DNA from: Vibrio sp. CDRSL-10 TSBA
Lineage (GTDB): Bacteria; Pseudomonadota; Gammaproteobacteria; Enterobacterales; Vibrionaceae
Reading direction: 5' to 3'
Assembly: GCA_039696685.1 (NCBI GenBank)
Contig: CP155565.1
Span: 1,054,001-1,118,000, forward strand
Length of the DNA stretch: 64,000 nt
Made by a program: the position numbers and the translations under genes. The notes beneath the pieces were generated by a model. That model saw nothing but the letters and a program-made list of their open reading frames with translations. It did not search any database and was not told where the DNA came from. Below are positions 1 to 8,696 of the stretch, one piece after another; position 1 is the first letter of the stretch, and the number at the start of each line of letters is the position of its first letter.

Positions 1-1
1 C

Positions 2-88
2 CTTCACCTCGCTTACCGGGACATCATATGGAAACACAACATCGCCGGAACGGAAGGTTATGAAACATGGAAAACTGACTTAGGATGA
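2..88 (+). CDS. C-terminal end of an unidentified protein (partial)
   Basis: An open frame enters from the left edge and stops at TGA 86-88. Its last residues read ...YRDIIWKHNIAGTEGYETW and then KTDLG. The stop overlaps the start of the DUF4225 gene as ATGA, so the two are probably translationally coupled. Only 28 residues are visible and I do not recognise the family. By position it could be a carrier or adaptor for the downstream putative toxin, but nothing in these residues proves that. Confidence 0.5.
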   Translation, partial: LHLAYRDIIWKHNIAGTEGYETWKTDLG

Positions 89-864
89 GAAACCAAACAA
101 CGCCAGATTCATGGGACGTTCGAGAAGTAGAAAAAGCTGGTAAAGGACTCTCCATGCAAGCGGTTACCCTTTCACATCGCTATATTTCTAATGGCGGTCT
201 CAAGATGCAATTTGTTCGTGACGTCGATAGATTTGAACAGTGCCTTGTGAACGACTTCAAGAGCGGCAGGAAGAACAAAGAAACAGTATTTAAAGAACTT
301 CGAAAAGAAAGACAAAGCCTGATGGACCAGGGTAGCTTGATCGTCAAAAAAGGGATAGGTCTTGTCGCTGGCGTCATGCAGGTAACGGCAGGCGCTGGAA
401 TATGCTACGCCTCCGCAGCGACCTTATGCTTAATTGGTGCTCCCATGGCTGCACATGGTATGAATAACATCTATGAAAACGGCAAATACTTTTGGGACGG
501 TGATGAGAATGCTACCGGGTTAGTTCGAGAAGGTTATCAACATGCAGCAGAATATTTAGGTTATTCTAAATCTCGTGGGGACATCGCCTACTATAGTTCC
601 GATTTGGCTATGTCAGCCTATGGGGCTTTCGCAAAAACCGCTACGGTTAAAAACGCAGCGGAGACTTATCAGTTAATATCCAAGACAAACTTAAAACCGA
701 TGCCATGGACAAACACTGCAAAGGCTAAGCAATTTAAGCTATTTAGATACAGCGCAGAAGACTATCTAAGGGGCTATCAAGCATCAAATAGAGTATCGCT
801 AATTACAGGAGCCGTTAGTGATGGCATGACCGCGGATTCGTTATACCAAGAGATAAAAAAATGA
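85..864 (+). CDS. DUF4225-type protein, putative membrane-active toxin
   Basis: The 259-residue protein has no signal peptide. A hydrophobic, glycine- and alanine-rich segment at about residues 88-125 contains GIGLVAGVMQVTAGAG and GAPMAAHGMNNIYE, which I associate with DUF4225. The C-terminal 100 residues (from SRGDIAYYSSDLAMSAYG) are repeated in the decayed copy at 1186-1502. The start overlaps the upstream stop (ATGA) and the stop overlaps the next start (ATGA), making a three-gene coupled chain. A large protein followed by a tiny multi-pass membrane protein, with extra copies of the latter downstream, is the usual layout of an interbacterial effector with immunity genes. That function is inferred. 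The DUF4225 assignment is from memory of the GAPxAAHGxNNIYE pattern. Confidence 0.65.
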   Translation: MRNQTTPDSWDVREVEKAGKGLSMQAVTLSHRYISNGGLKMQFVRDVDRFEQCLVNDFKSGRKNKETVFKELRKERQSLMDQGSLIVKKGIGLVAGVMQVTAGAGICYASAATLCLIGAPMAAHGMNNIYENGKYFWDGDENATGLVREGYQHAAEYLGYSKSRGDIAYYSSDLAMSAYGAFAKTATVKNAAETYQLISKTNLKPMPWTNTAKAKQFKLFRYSAEDYLRGYQASNRVSLITGAVSDGMTADSLYQEIKK

Positions 865-1166
865 CCAATATAATAGTATTTTCTATTGCATCTATTTTTC
901 TAATCTATCTACTGTGGCTAATAAATCTCAAGCCATGCAAAGGAAAGATTTTTTTTCTAAGGTTCATCTTACCTTTTCCGTTAGCGATCCAATTCTTTTC
1001 AATATTTCAATATGGAAACAACACTGCTGGTGTACCTGTAAGCGTTACTTTTTTTGAGGATATTACAATTCATTATTTGCACTTACCAAACCCTACTATT
1101 CAGTGGCTTTCATTTATCTTTTGTATGTTTATTGTGATTTTTTGCTTTCCTAAAAGATCACAATAA
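861..1166 (+). CDS. small multi-pass membrane protein, putative immunity protein 1
   Basis: The 101-residue protein is almost entirely hydrophobic, with about three membrane segments (residues 4-22, 30-48 and 78-96). Its ATG overlaps the TGA of the DUF4225 gene, so it is coupled to it. Two paralogues follow at 1495-1804 and 1821-2108. All share a QFFSIFxYG-like motif, a central (V/I)xFFE or PNLSF region and a final (C/I)xPK. The conserved pairing with the toxin-like gene is the basis for calling it immunity. No family name is recognised. The region is notably AT-rich, as is common for acquired toxin/immunity cassettes. Confidence 0.55.
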   Translation: MTNIIVFSIASIFLIYLLWLINLKPCKGKIFFLRFILPFPLAIQFFSIFQYGNNTAGVPVSVTFFEDITIHYLHLPNPTIQWLSFIFCMFIVIFCFPKRSQ

Positions 1167-1185
1167 TTAGGTATGAAGGGGATAA

Positions 1186-1502
1186 ATGTTCAAAGCGTTG
1201 ACTAGCTTTCGAGACATCGCATGTTATGGATCAGATCTAGCCATGTCAGTATATGGGTTAGCAGCTAAGTCAACTAGCGTAGTAAAAAATGCTTCTGAGG
1301 CTTATAACATCGTCACAAAACCTAACCTAAGCGCGATGCCTTAGACAAAAAACCAAAGGCCAAACAATTTAAGTTATTTAGATACAGCTATGAGGATTAC
1401 CACAAAGGTTACCAAGCAATGAATAAAGGAGCTTTAGCTCTTGAGGTTAGAGTTGATGCCATAACTATAAAATCATTAAACAACGAGTTGAAGAATGATT
1501 AG
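1186..1502 (+). pseudogene. decayed C-terminal copy of the DUF4225 protein
   Basis: From ATG 1186 the reading frame gives RDIACYGSDLAMSVYGLAAK, clearly parallel to DIAYYSSDLAMSAYGAFAK of the gene at 85-864. It continues through KNASEAYNIVTKPNLSAMP and then meets TAG where the intact copy has TGG (Trp). Just after this the frame shifts by one; the correct frame resumes as KAKQFKLFRYSYEDYHKGYQ and ends ...NNELKND at TAG 1500-1502. The N-terminal half is absent. The nonsense codon and this shift are not at a GAAAC/GTTTC, so this is genuine decay. It is an orphan toxin tail followed by its own partner gene, with overlap preserved. Confidence 0.75.
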
Positions 1503-1804
1503 TCAACTAATTTTCATAGTAATATCAGTAATCATAGTGGTTTCTGATTAAAAAATCATGTACGCAAAGGTCGAAAGGTATAGCCTTTTTTTTAAAATAC
1601 ACGGTGATGCTTGCAACATTAGGTCAGTTTTATTCCATATTTCTGTATGGAGGAGACATAAAAGGAACTTCTGTAAGCATATTGTTCTTCGAAAGCTTTA
1701 TTGTTAATAATTTAAACTTACCGGGTAATATACAATTCATAGCTTTACCCCTATTCTTATATCTCGCTTTTTTCTGTCATCCAAAGCACAAGAATGGTTT
1801 ATAG
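1495..1804 (+). CDS. putative immunity protein paralogue 2 (apparent frameshift at GTTTC)
   Basis: ATG 1495 overlaps the end of the decayed toxin tail, reproducing the toxin-partner overlap seen at 861. As read, the frame stops at TAA 1549. Removing one T from GTTTC 1540-1544 gives one 102-residue frame (MISQLIFIVISVIIVVLIKK...), ending ...FFCHPKHKNGL. It aligns along its length with the 861-1166 protein: LGQFYSIFLYGGD against IQFFSIFQYGNN, and VSILFFESFIVNN against VSVTFFEDITIHY. About three membrane segments are predicted. The shift is one of the window-wide GTTC anomalies, so the gene is probably intact. It would be an orphan immunity gene whose toxin has decayed. Confidence 0.6.
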
Positions 1805-1820
1805 TAGTGGTATGTAAGGG

Positions 1821-2108
1821 ATGGAAGGATTAGAGAAATTGAACGACATTCTATTTTTTGTGATTACACTAATAATGCTACTTATCTTAAGACGGATATC
1901 GTATTGCTCCTTTACTAATTCTGTATACATTTTCATTTATATTATTCTGGTCATTGGATTCATTGGTGGTAATTACTACTCTATTTTCATGAATGGAACA
2001 CTATTAATGAATATCCTTCCAAACTTATCATTTCAACAAAATGAAGTAATCCGGTGGTCTAGTATTATCGTGTGTTTGTATTTAGGGCTACTAATCCCAA
2101 AAAGGTAA
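1821..2108 (+). CDS. putative immunity protein paralogue 3
   Basis: This 95-residue hydrophobic protein starts 16 bases after paralogue 2. It has about three membrane segments (residues 8-26, 32-52 and 74-91). GGNYYSIFMNG, PNLSFQQNEVIRW and the terminal LLIPKR correspond to the same positions in the other two small membrane proteins. No toxin-like gene stands between it and paralogue 2, so it is a second orphan. It is more diverged from the first two than they are from each other. Function is inferred from homology within the window and position only. Confidence 0.55.
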   Translation: MEGLEKLNDILFFVITLIMLLILRRISYCSFTNSVYIFIYIILVIGFIGGNYYSIFMNGTLLMNILPNLSFQQNEVIRWSSIIVCLYLGLLIPKR

Positions 2109-2385
2109 TGTACGTAATCAGTATTTGGACAAACATAAAGTTTGATCATTCATCCGAGTTCGCAACTCAACCGGTATTTTTATCAAGATCAAGAAAAACA
2201 CATTTCTTCTGGCACTTGCCAAAGGTCACCCCCTCCGGTACTCACCGATGGATAAAATGTGCTTCAAGTTAACCTCGTGAAACGCCCGGAAATGGCACCG
2301 AATTACCGCCTTTAGCAACTAAATCGTTACTGCGTTCGCCGCTGATAGTGATAAAATATCCGCATCAGAATTACAGAGAAACTCT

Positions 2386-2724
2386 ATGTTTATCCATCAC
2401 GTTAACGGTATCGACTGGCTGGTGATTACCGCCTTTGAAGAACTAAAACCCCTATTTATCGAAGACGCCGGAGCGATCCCCTCTTGCTTCTCTGCCATCA
2501 GCGAATTGAGCCTGATTGATCAAGCCAGGCGCAGTTATGGATATTTGCCTGCACTCAGCGGCGTAATCACCGACACCGGCACGTTTCAAAGCCCAGATAA
2601 CGAAGAAGATTTGAATCCACAGCTTGCCTGCTTAGTTGAGGGACGCGGTCGGGTGTTTATCTACCACGGCAGCTTTGTAGCTTTTGTGGATGACGAGCAA
2701 ACCTTCATTACCCGAATGGACTGA
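2386..2724 (+). CDS. hypothetical protein, 112 residues
   Basis: A soluble, acidic 112-residue frame begins MFIHHVNGIDWLVITAFEEL and ends DDEQTFITRMD. It has no signal peptide or membrane segment, and I do not recognise the family. Its GC content and codon use look more like the chromosomal right half than the AT-rich toxin cassette to its left. That suggests it is a resident gene at the edge of the insertion. A promoter could lie in the 277 bases upstream. Confidence 0.55.
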   Translation: MFIHHVNGIDWLVITAFEELKPLFIEDAGAIPSCFSAISELSLIDQARRSYGYLPALSGVITDTGTFQSPDNEEDLNPQLACLVEGRGRVFIYHGSFVAFVDDEQTFITRMD

Positions 2725-3054
2725 ACATTTTTCAGTGAGTTACAAGCGGCGAATCGACCAGAGTCGGAACCTGGTTTCAATAACAAAAGCTAGGATACCG
2801 CGGTTAACTGGCGTGCTGTATCCTTGGCTATGAATTGAGCATTTGTGAGCGACAAGTGCCCGCCGTGAAGGTTTTGGACATTTCTGAGTTACGACCTTTG
2901 GGGCACTCTAATTGTTCGGATTACTTCAAATATTGCAAGTATGCGCCCAGCCTACGTGCAATTAGCCAAATTTCCTTATCCACTACAAACAACGACAGGC
3001 ACAAGGCAAGACCTGAGCTTATTATTTGTACTCAACTCAACAAAAAAGAGGGAG
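2725..3054. other. intergenic stretch, no supported gene
   Basis: About 330 bases between the 112-residue gene and the IS256 target site. A short open frame beginning at 2835 runs across the IS boundary into the transposon end, so it cannot be an original gene. The only structure seen is the half terminator at its right edge (3042-3062). Confidence 0.6.
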
Positions 3055-3062
3055 AAACTCCC
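3055..3062 (+). repeat. 8-bp target site duplication of the IS256 element, left copy
   Basis: AAACTCCC immediately before the left inverted repeat is repeated exactly at 4370-4377 immediately after the right inverted repeat. Eight base pairs is the duplication size known for IS256-family transposition. Confidence 0.9.
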
Positions 3063-4369
3063 GAGACTGTCCTGATTTCTGTGTAATTGTCTAAGCTTAA
3101 GCCTTAAAAGGCTAAGGATAGACATTATGGATAAGAAAGCACTGGAAGCATTTGCGCGTGAAGCCGCCAAATCAATCAAGACAGAATCCGATCTGGATGA
3201 CTTCCGTAAAATGTTAACCAAGGTGACTGTTGAAACGGCGCTTAATGCTGAACTTGATGAGCACCTTGGTTATGAAAAACACGCGTCAAAACCCAGTACC
3301 AACTCCCGCAATGGGTACTCATCAAAGTCGATCATCACTGATGATGGTGACGTTCCAATTGAGGTGCCTCGCGACCGAGAGGCAAGCTTTGAACCCCAGT
3401 TAGTTCGTAAGCATCAGACCCGATTCCAATCCATGGATGACAAGATCTTAAGTCTGTATGCGAAAGGCATGACCACCCGAGAGATCGTCGCCACATTCAA
3501 AGAAATGTACGATGCAGATGTCTCCTCCACCTTGGTATCTAAGGTCACTGACGCCGTTTCTGGAGCAAGTTATCGAGTGGCAATCTCGTCCTCTGGATGA
3601 AGTGTATCCCATTGTTTACCTTGACTGTATCGTGGTCAAAATTCGCCAGGACAAGCAAGTCATCAACAAGTCGGTTTATCTAGCACTCGGCGTCAATATG
3701 GAAGGTCAGAAAGAGCTACTCGGCATGTGGTTATCTGAAAACGAAGGGGCTAAGTTCTGGCTGAATGTGCTGACGGAGTTACAAAATCGGGGCGTCAAGG
3801 ACATCCTCATCGCTTGTGTTGATGGGCTAAAAGGCTTCCCTGACGCCATCAACACCGCTTTCCCTAACACTCAAATCCAGCTCTGCATCGTCCATATGGT
3901 GCGAAACTCAATGAAATATGTGCCGTGGAAAGATTACAAGGCGGTTGCTGTGGATCTGAAGGCCATCTACCAATCGAAAACCGAAGATGAAGCCTTGCTA
4001 GCATTAGAGAAGTTCGCTGATAAATGGGACGCTAAGTACCCTCAAATCAGCCGCTCTTGGACAACTCACTGGGCTAATCTCAATACGCTGTTTAACTACC
4101 CTGAGGACATCAGGAAGGCGATTTACACGACTAACGCCATCGAGTCGTTGAACAGCGTGATTAGAAAAGCCATCAAAAAACGTAAGCTGTTCCCAACAGA
4201 TGAATCGGCAAGAAAGGTCATCTTCTTAGCGATCCAGGATGCATCCAAGAGGTGGACAATGCCTATCAGAAACTGGCGACAGGCCCTGAACCGCTTTATG
4301 ATTATGTTCGAAGACAGACTGCGTGATTATATGTAACCCCGACAATTACACAGAATTATTTACAGTCTC
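3063..4369 (+). mobile_element. IS256-family insertion sequence, complete with ends
   Basis: A 1307-bp element bounded by inverted repeats. The left end 3063-3091 starts GAGACTGT and ends TTCTGTGTAATTGTC. The right end 4341-4369 is its reverse complement with 24 of 29 positions identical. Directly outside both ends lies the same 8-bp word AAACTCCC (3055-3062 and 4370-4377), the target duplication length expected for IS256 elements. The single transposase gene fills the interior. Intact ends and duplications imply a recent insertion. Confidence 0.93.
3127..4336 (+). CDS. IS256-family (mutator-type) transposase, apparent frameshift at GTTTC
   Basis: The first frame (3127-3600) carries the IS256 N-terminal region: ALNAELDEHLGY, NSRNGYSSKSI, MTTREIVATF. 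The second (to 4336) carries the DDE core, with VYLDCIVVKIR giving the first Asp, IACVDGLKGFPDAI the second, and YTTNAIESLNSVIRK the Glu. Deleting one T from GTTTC 3556-3560 joins them into a 402-residue protein, the normal family length. IS256 transposases are made from a single frame, so programmed frameshifting is not expected. The site matches the window-wide GTTC anomaly, so the gene is probably intact and the element may be active. Confidence 0.88.
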
Positions 4370-4385
4370 AAACTCCCTCTCAGTA

Positions 4386-6117
4386 TCATTGAATGTTTTG
4401 TTTTCGCCAGTTCTGTATCGCCTTGTATATACGACCATTAATGGCCTGTTGTTGCCACTCATCCCAAAAATCGACTGTACCACTATTTGGTTTGTGGATT
4501 GGTTCATCAATTCTGATACGGCTTGGTAATAAGCTGGCGTCACCAACGACCAGAGCTTCACCGGTATCCAATGTAGGCAGGACATCACTAAACCCTCCGA
4601 GGCTATCAGGTAGCAACCTTTTCACAACTGCCTGATCATCTGCATTAGTAAGGCGCATTGATACGAAGTTACTACACTGACTCAGCATTGTCTTATTTAC
4701 TTCTGAAGGACGCTGGCTGATAACTACTAAGCTGACTCCATATTTTCGACCTTCCTTAGCAATTCGCTCGAAAATCTCTATAGAAATATCATCAGCTGCA
4801 CCAGCGGCATTCCGTTGTGGAATGTACAAATGCGCCTCATCACACAGCAAAGCGACTGGATGTCGCTCCTCACTTGAAGTCCACTGCTGAATAGAAAAAG
4901 CTAACCGAGCAACCATAGAAACAATCAATGGCAAGATATCAGAAGGAACCTCAGAGAAATTGATAATTTTTATGCCACCTTGTCCATTTTCTTGAGTACT
5001 TCCCAATAAAGCGTCCGTGAGTTGACCAAGCCAATCAAATTCCAATGTTTCTGTACCACCTTGAAATAGAAAGCCTAGTCTTCTGTCTGTGACTTTGTTT
5101 TCGAGCCTCGCGATAAGCCGAGAAAGTTTTCCATAAAACTCTCCTTGTTTAGTCTTCCCAGCGGCTCCAGGAACCATCTCCGAGTTTATTTCATTCAGCC
5201 GATTTAGCAGTACATCAATATCGAAAGGGACTGGGCTATCAACAGTAAAGCTATTTAGAATATCAGCATACTCTCCATCAACTAAGTATTGCTGTTTGGC
5301 GGCATTTACTTCCCGTGACATGATCATGGCCTGATTAGGTGCGTTTTGATCAGAGCGGTCAACAAATAGTGATACAAGAGCTTCGTAGGACAAGAGCCAA
5401 TAAGGCAAGTAGATTGCACCATCTACAATTGTTTTTCCTGCTTCAATTTCCCCAGGCCCCGCAACTTTATAATGCTTCAAGCCTTCATGCTGTAAAGGTG
5501 CATATTCTCCGTGGAGATCAAATACAATTGCGTTGGATGACGCTAAGTTAGCCATCTGCTCGATAATTTTTGCAGTAGTCCATGACTTACCCGAGCCAGT
5601 ACTTCCACCAATAAATGCATGTCGTTGAAAAAACTTATTGCCATTTAGATACGCAATAGCATTGTCATCTAAGGTATACTTGCCCAACGTAAGAGAGTTA
5701 CCCTCAGCAGCAGCATTAGATAACACTCTCATGAAAGCAGTAAGTTCATCTCCCTCTAAAGCAAAGCAATTAGCATCTATTTCAGGAAACGCTTTCCAAC
5801 GTTCTTCTAAAAACGTCTCGACGTGTTCCATCTCGATCAAGCATGGTACCTATTAAAGCTACCTTACAAAGGTTTTGCTCATTCGTTTCTTCCTCATCCC
5901 CTTCTTCAAGATCGAATAACTTTTTACGAGTAACTTGAGAGATTAACCCTATCAAGTGCTGTCCCGGCTTAGCACTTTGTAACACAGCAAGCCTGTTCAC
6001 CTGCAAGCGCTTCAATAATTCTCTATCTTCAACCTCAACAATAACGGTCGTAGTGTCAACCGAAGCGACTTTACCAAGCGCTTGCTCATCAGTGTACGTA
6101 AATAATGGCAATTCCAT
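4386..6117 (-). CDS. herA: HerA-type hexameric ATPase of a SIR2-HerA defence operon (apparent frameshift)
   Basis: Two frames overlap: 5782-6117 carries the N-terminal HAS-barrel-like region, and 4386-5840 carries the ATPase core. In the core are Walker A GGSTGSGKS, Walker B LLCDEAH, an ERIAKEGRKYGV motif and an SQRPSEVN sensor. Deleting one base at GAAAC 5786-5790 joins them as ...RRTLESVPEIDANCF, giving 576 residues, normal for HerA/DUF87 proteins. The ATG at 6117 follows an AGGGGG ribosome site, 7 bases after the SIR2 stop. In known SIR2-HerA systems (also called Nezha) HerA assembles with SIR2 into a large complex that acts against phage. The stop abuts the terminator broken by the IS256 element. 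Confidence 0.88.
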
Positions 6118-6124
6118 TTCCCCC

Positions 6125-7141
6125 CTAGAGAACTAATTCCAAATAACCAGATAGACTCCAAAAATCACCATCTACGGTAATAGGAGTGTCAGTTTCTGAA
6201 CTGTAAATTATTGATTGATTATCGTGTGCCCCTCGTTCAATAGCCAAGAAGTTATTAGCTCTTCCCGATAAAAGAAAATCTCTAGCAGTATCACTCAATC
6301 CCCAAGTGACAAGAGTTATGCATCCTCCATCACGGATACATTTTTCTACTAACTTTTCTTGAATGTGTTCATCGTTAAAACCGAAGCCAACACAAAGATA
6401 AGAGTCGCTATTTCTAATCGCACTATCAGCCATCTGAATGATAGTTCTAAATGGTTCATGATAAGTCGTCATGTATTTAGCTATACCTGGCGTTACAATC
6501 TGAGGTTTATGCCCTTCAGGGATAATTTCGACTTGATTTAAACCAATCACATCACCAACAGGACTTGTGAACCAGTCTAGACTGCCATGCACCTTTAGAA
6601 TATTGACTACTCTGTCAGCTCGGAGTGATTGAGGTGGGGCCTGTAACCTTCGATAGCCGTGCGTAAATCCAGTGTAATGATGAACCCCTGCTTGCTCAGC
6701 TGCATATTCAGCAATACGATCATAATTAGTTGTCACAATATTAATTTGACCTGCGACCGAACGAAACAGGCCTTTAATCAAGGTTGCTAGAGGAAACTCA
6801 TCCGTTCCCAAAAGAGAGGATTTAAATACCCCAATATCTTGTGGATTGAGTAACTCCCATGTGGCACTAACTACTGCATCTGTTAAGTTTTCAGATAAGC
6901 GAACCTCATGTAAAGCCGATTCTAAGTCGACTCCTGACTCCAGCAACGCTTTAAATCTCTCCCAAACTTCAAGCTCCGCCCCATCAAGCCCACTAGTAGT
7001 TTCAACTGTACTTACTAAATGTTTTGACAGCTCTCCCATCCCTGATAAACCAAACGCAGCAGATGCGCCGCTACCGAGGATGATTACAGGAGACTTTTGA
7101 TAGTACTTTTGCGCCTGAGCGTAAAAGTCAATCTCACTCAT
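6125..7141 (-). CDS. SIR2-family protein of a SIR2-HerA antiphage operon
   Basis: This 338-residue protein carries the SIR2/DUF4917-like NAD-binding signature IILGSGASAAFGLSG near residue 20, then VTTNYDRIAEYAAE, ILKVHGSLDW (the catalytic-type His region) and LCVGFGFNDEHIQ. There is no signal peptide. It is the first gene of a two-gene minus-strand operon, with HerA starting 7 bases after its stop. Defence SIR2 proteins bind NAD and in several systems hydrolyse it, or gain nuclease activity, after phage sensing. In the SIR2-HerA pair the ATPase is the partner. The family call is firm. The exact activity of this copy is not visible. Confidence 0.88.
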   Translation of the reverse strand: MSEIDFYAQAQKYYQKSPVIILGSGASAAFGLSGMGELSKHLVSTVETTSGLDGAELEVWERFKALLESGVDLESALHEVRLSENLTDAVVSATWELLNPQDIGVFKSSLLGTDEFPLATLIKGLFRSVAGQINIVTTNYDRIAEYAAEQAGVHHYTGFTHGYRRLQAPPQSLRADRVVNILKVHGSLDWFTSPVGDVIGLNQVEIIPEGHKPQIVTPGIAKYMTTYHEPFRTIIQMADSAIRNSDSYLCVGFGFNDEHIQEKLVEKCIRDGGCITLVTWGLSDTARDFLLSGRANNFLAIERGAHDNQSIIYSSETDTPITVDGDFWSLSGYLELVL

Positions 7142-7577
7142 AAATATTCACCTAATCTCTTAATGCGATACTCCTACCTATACCACACTCACGGCTCAGA
7201 AATTGTGTCAACCAGCAGATTTAACTAACAAAACTCTCATCTTTTTTCAGACAATGTTCCATCTAATCACCCACATTAGCTCTCTACCCAAGCTACTGCT
7301 CTGTCTCTCATGCTTATCGATACAAGGAACTTCCCCATTCCCATCTTTCTGTTGCTTGCAACACTGTTTAGTGCGTTTTTTGCATTAGAAAGTGAGGGTA
7401 GGTCTTACCTTTTGGCACGATTAGATTTAGTAGGGCAACTATGGGGTACGAAGAAAAATCGTTGCTAATGGTCCAGCACACTTTGGGGCATTAACATGTC
7501 AGTTATTTTGCTAAATTAGCAATTCTCGAATTACTTAGAGTATGAATAATCTAGAATCCACCACGTAGTCGTTGGCT
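7142..7577. other. intergenic region upstream of the SIR2-HerA operon
   Basis: 436 AT-rich bases lie between the SIR2 start and azlD. The region must hold the SIR2-HerA promoter (minus strand), but I could not pick out a convincing -35/-10 pair. A 61-residue open frame at 7203-7388 has a low-complexity composition and no ribosome site and is not supported. No inverted or direct repeats marking an attachment site were seen. Confidence 0.5.
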
Positions 7578-7886
7578 TTAAATACCACGAATAACCGCTG
7601 CCATGAGCATACCTGCTAGAATTGCAAACAATGGCTTCTTCAGAATCAAAGTACCAAATGCAGTCACCAGTAAAGCTAGCTTTCCGCCGAGATCGCTAGT
7701 AATCAACATAGGCGCGATAATGGCAATCAGAACAGCACCGGACATCGCTGCTATGAATTGTTGCACTCGATAATTTATCGGTACATACGACATGATGAAG
7801 ATGCCGCCCCATCGAGTAACAATCGTAACAATCGTCATGATAAGGATGAGTAGCCATGTTCCCGTTTCTGTTGTATCAATCATCAT
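7578..7886 (-). CDS. azlD: AzlD-family branched-chain amino acid exporter subunit
   Basis: A small hydrophobic protein of about 100 residues with four predicted membrane segments. It contains VTRWGGIFIMSY and AAMSGAVLIAIIAP, typical of AzlD. Start codons at 7886 and 7883 overlap the end of azlC (7876), as usual for this coupled pair, whereas an earlier start at 7901 is possible. AzlC and AzlD together form an inner-membrane exporter for branched-chain amino acids or analogues. The divergent LysR gene at 8697 is the likely regulator. Confidence 0.82.
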   Translation of the reverse strand: MMIDTTETGTWLLILIMTIVTIVTRWGGIFIMSYVPINYRVQQFIAAMSGAVLIAIIAPMLITSDLGGKLALLVTAFGTLILKKPLFAILAGMLMAAVIRGI

Positions 7887-8590
7887 ATTTCTTGTCTCCA
7901 ATAACTATACCCATTACTCCTCCCGATAAAGCACCGACAATGACGTGGCTGTTTTCTGGCAAATAACGATAAGCAGCAATTGATGACACCCCTGCCACTA
8001 ACCATATAATCGATGTTTTAGTATCTTTGTTGCCTTCTAGAACCATCGTCAATAAAAAACATCCCATGACCATGTCGAAACCAAAGGTGGAAGGGTTGCT
8101 AATAGTGTTGCCAAGATAGAATCCAGCCCATGTGCCCAAAGCCCAAAATGCCCACAGAGCTATGCCTCCACCAAGCAGAAGACCTAGTCCTTCTTGCATC
8201 TTGTTCTGGGTAAAGGCTCGCATTGACATGGCCCAGTTTCGCATCAGAAGCAACCAACATGATGCTGTAACGGGTTATCGGATTCAGATCTCTAATATGA
8301 GGATATAACGTCGCTCCAATTAGCAAGTGACGTGCATTAATTGCAAACACTGTGATGGCGAGTGGTACGACAGGAACCGATGTACCCCATAAATCTAGCG
8401 CCCCAAATTGTGAGGCTCCAGCAAAAACTAAGGTGCTCATCCACACCGATGCCGATTCGCTCAATCCTTCTTGGGATGCCGCCAACCCAAATGCGGCACC
8501 AAATACCAACACGAATATAGAGATCGGGATTAACCTGATGAATCCATGCTGTATCCATGGTATCTCCAAGCGTAGTTCACTGGTATGCAT
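7876..8590 (-). CDS. azlC: AzlC-family branched-chain amino acid exporter subunit (apparent frameshift)
   Basis: The first part reads FGAAFGLAASQEGLS and FAGASQFGALDLWG, the classic AzlC N-terminal motifs. The second part continues with membrane segments to VMGIVIGDKKYDD. Deleting one base from GTTTC 8236-8240 (plus strand) restores ...LVASDANWAMSMRAFTQNK and one 237-residue protein with six or more membrane helices. The start ATG at 8590 was chosen because upstream residues in the longer frame are unlike the family. It is divergent from the LysR gene at 8697, with about 100 bases between. Confidence 0.83.
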
Positions 8591-8696
8591 ACAAATATTA
8601 AGTCCATATTCCAATAACGAAGATCGTAACACTAGACTAGATATACATTTGTGGAAAGCGCATAATTCAGGATAAGTTAATTCGAAAAACAAATGT

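Larger units (their letters stand above)
3042..4380 (-). terminator. rho-independent terminator of the HerA operon, split by the IS256 element
   Basis: Removing the IS and one AAACTCCC copy restores, on the minus strand, an 8-bp stem AGAGGGAG / CTCCCTCT with a TTT loop followed by a run of six T. It lies just after the stop of the minus-strand HerA gene (4386). The insertion point is inside the hairpin: the poly-A/left arm is at 3042-3054 and the last three bases of the right arm are at 4378-4380. HerA transcripts now read into the transposon end after a few bases. Confidence 0.75.

Noticed and set aside
2835-3086. An 83-residue open frame left of the IS256 element
   Set aside because: It ends inside the inverted repeat of the IS and so is not an original gene.
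3512-3600. Programmed frameshift in the IS256 transposase
   Set aside because: IS256 transposases come from one frame, there is no slippery heptamer, and the position is a GTTTC like the other 24.
7203-7388. A 61-residue open frame upstream of the SIR2 gene
   Set aside because: Low-complexity composition, no ribosome site; most likely chance in AT-rich DNA.
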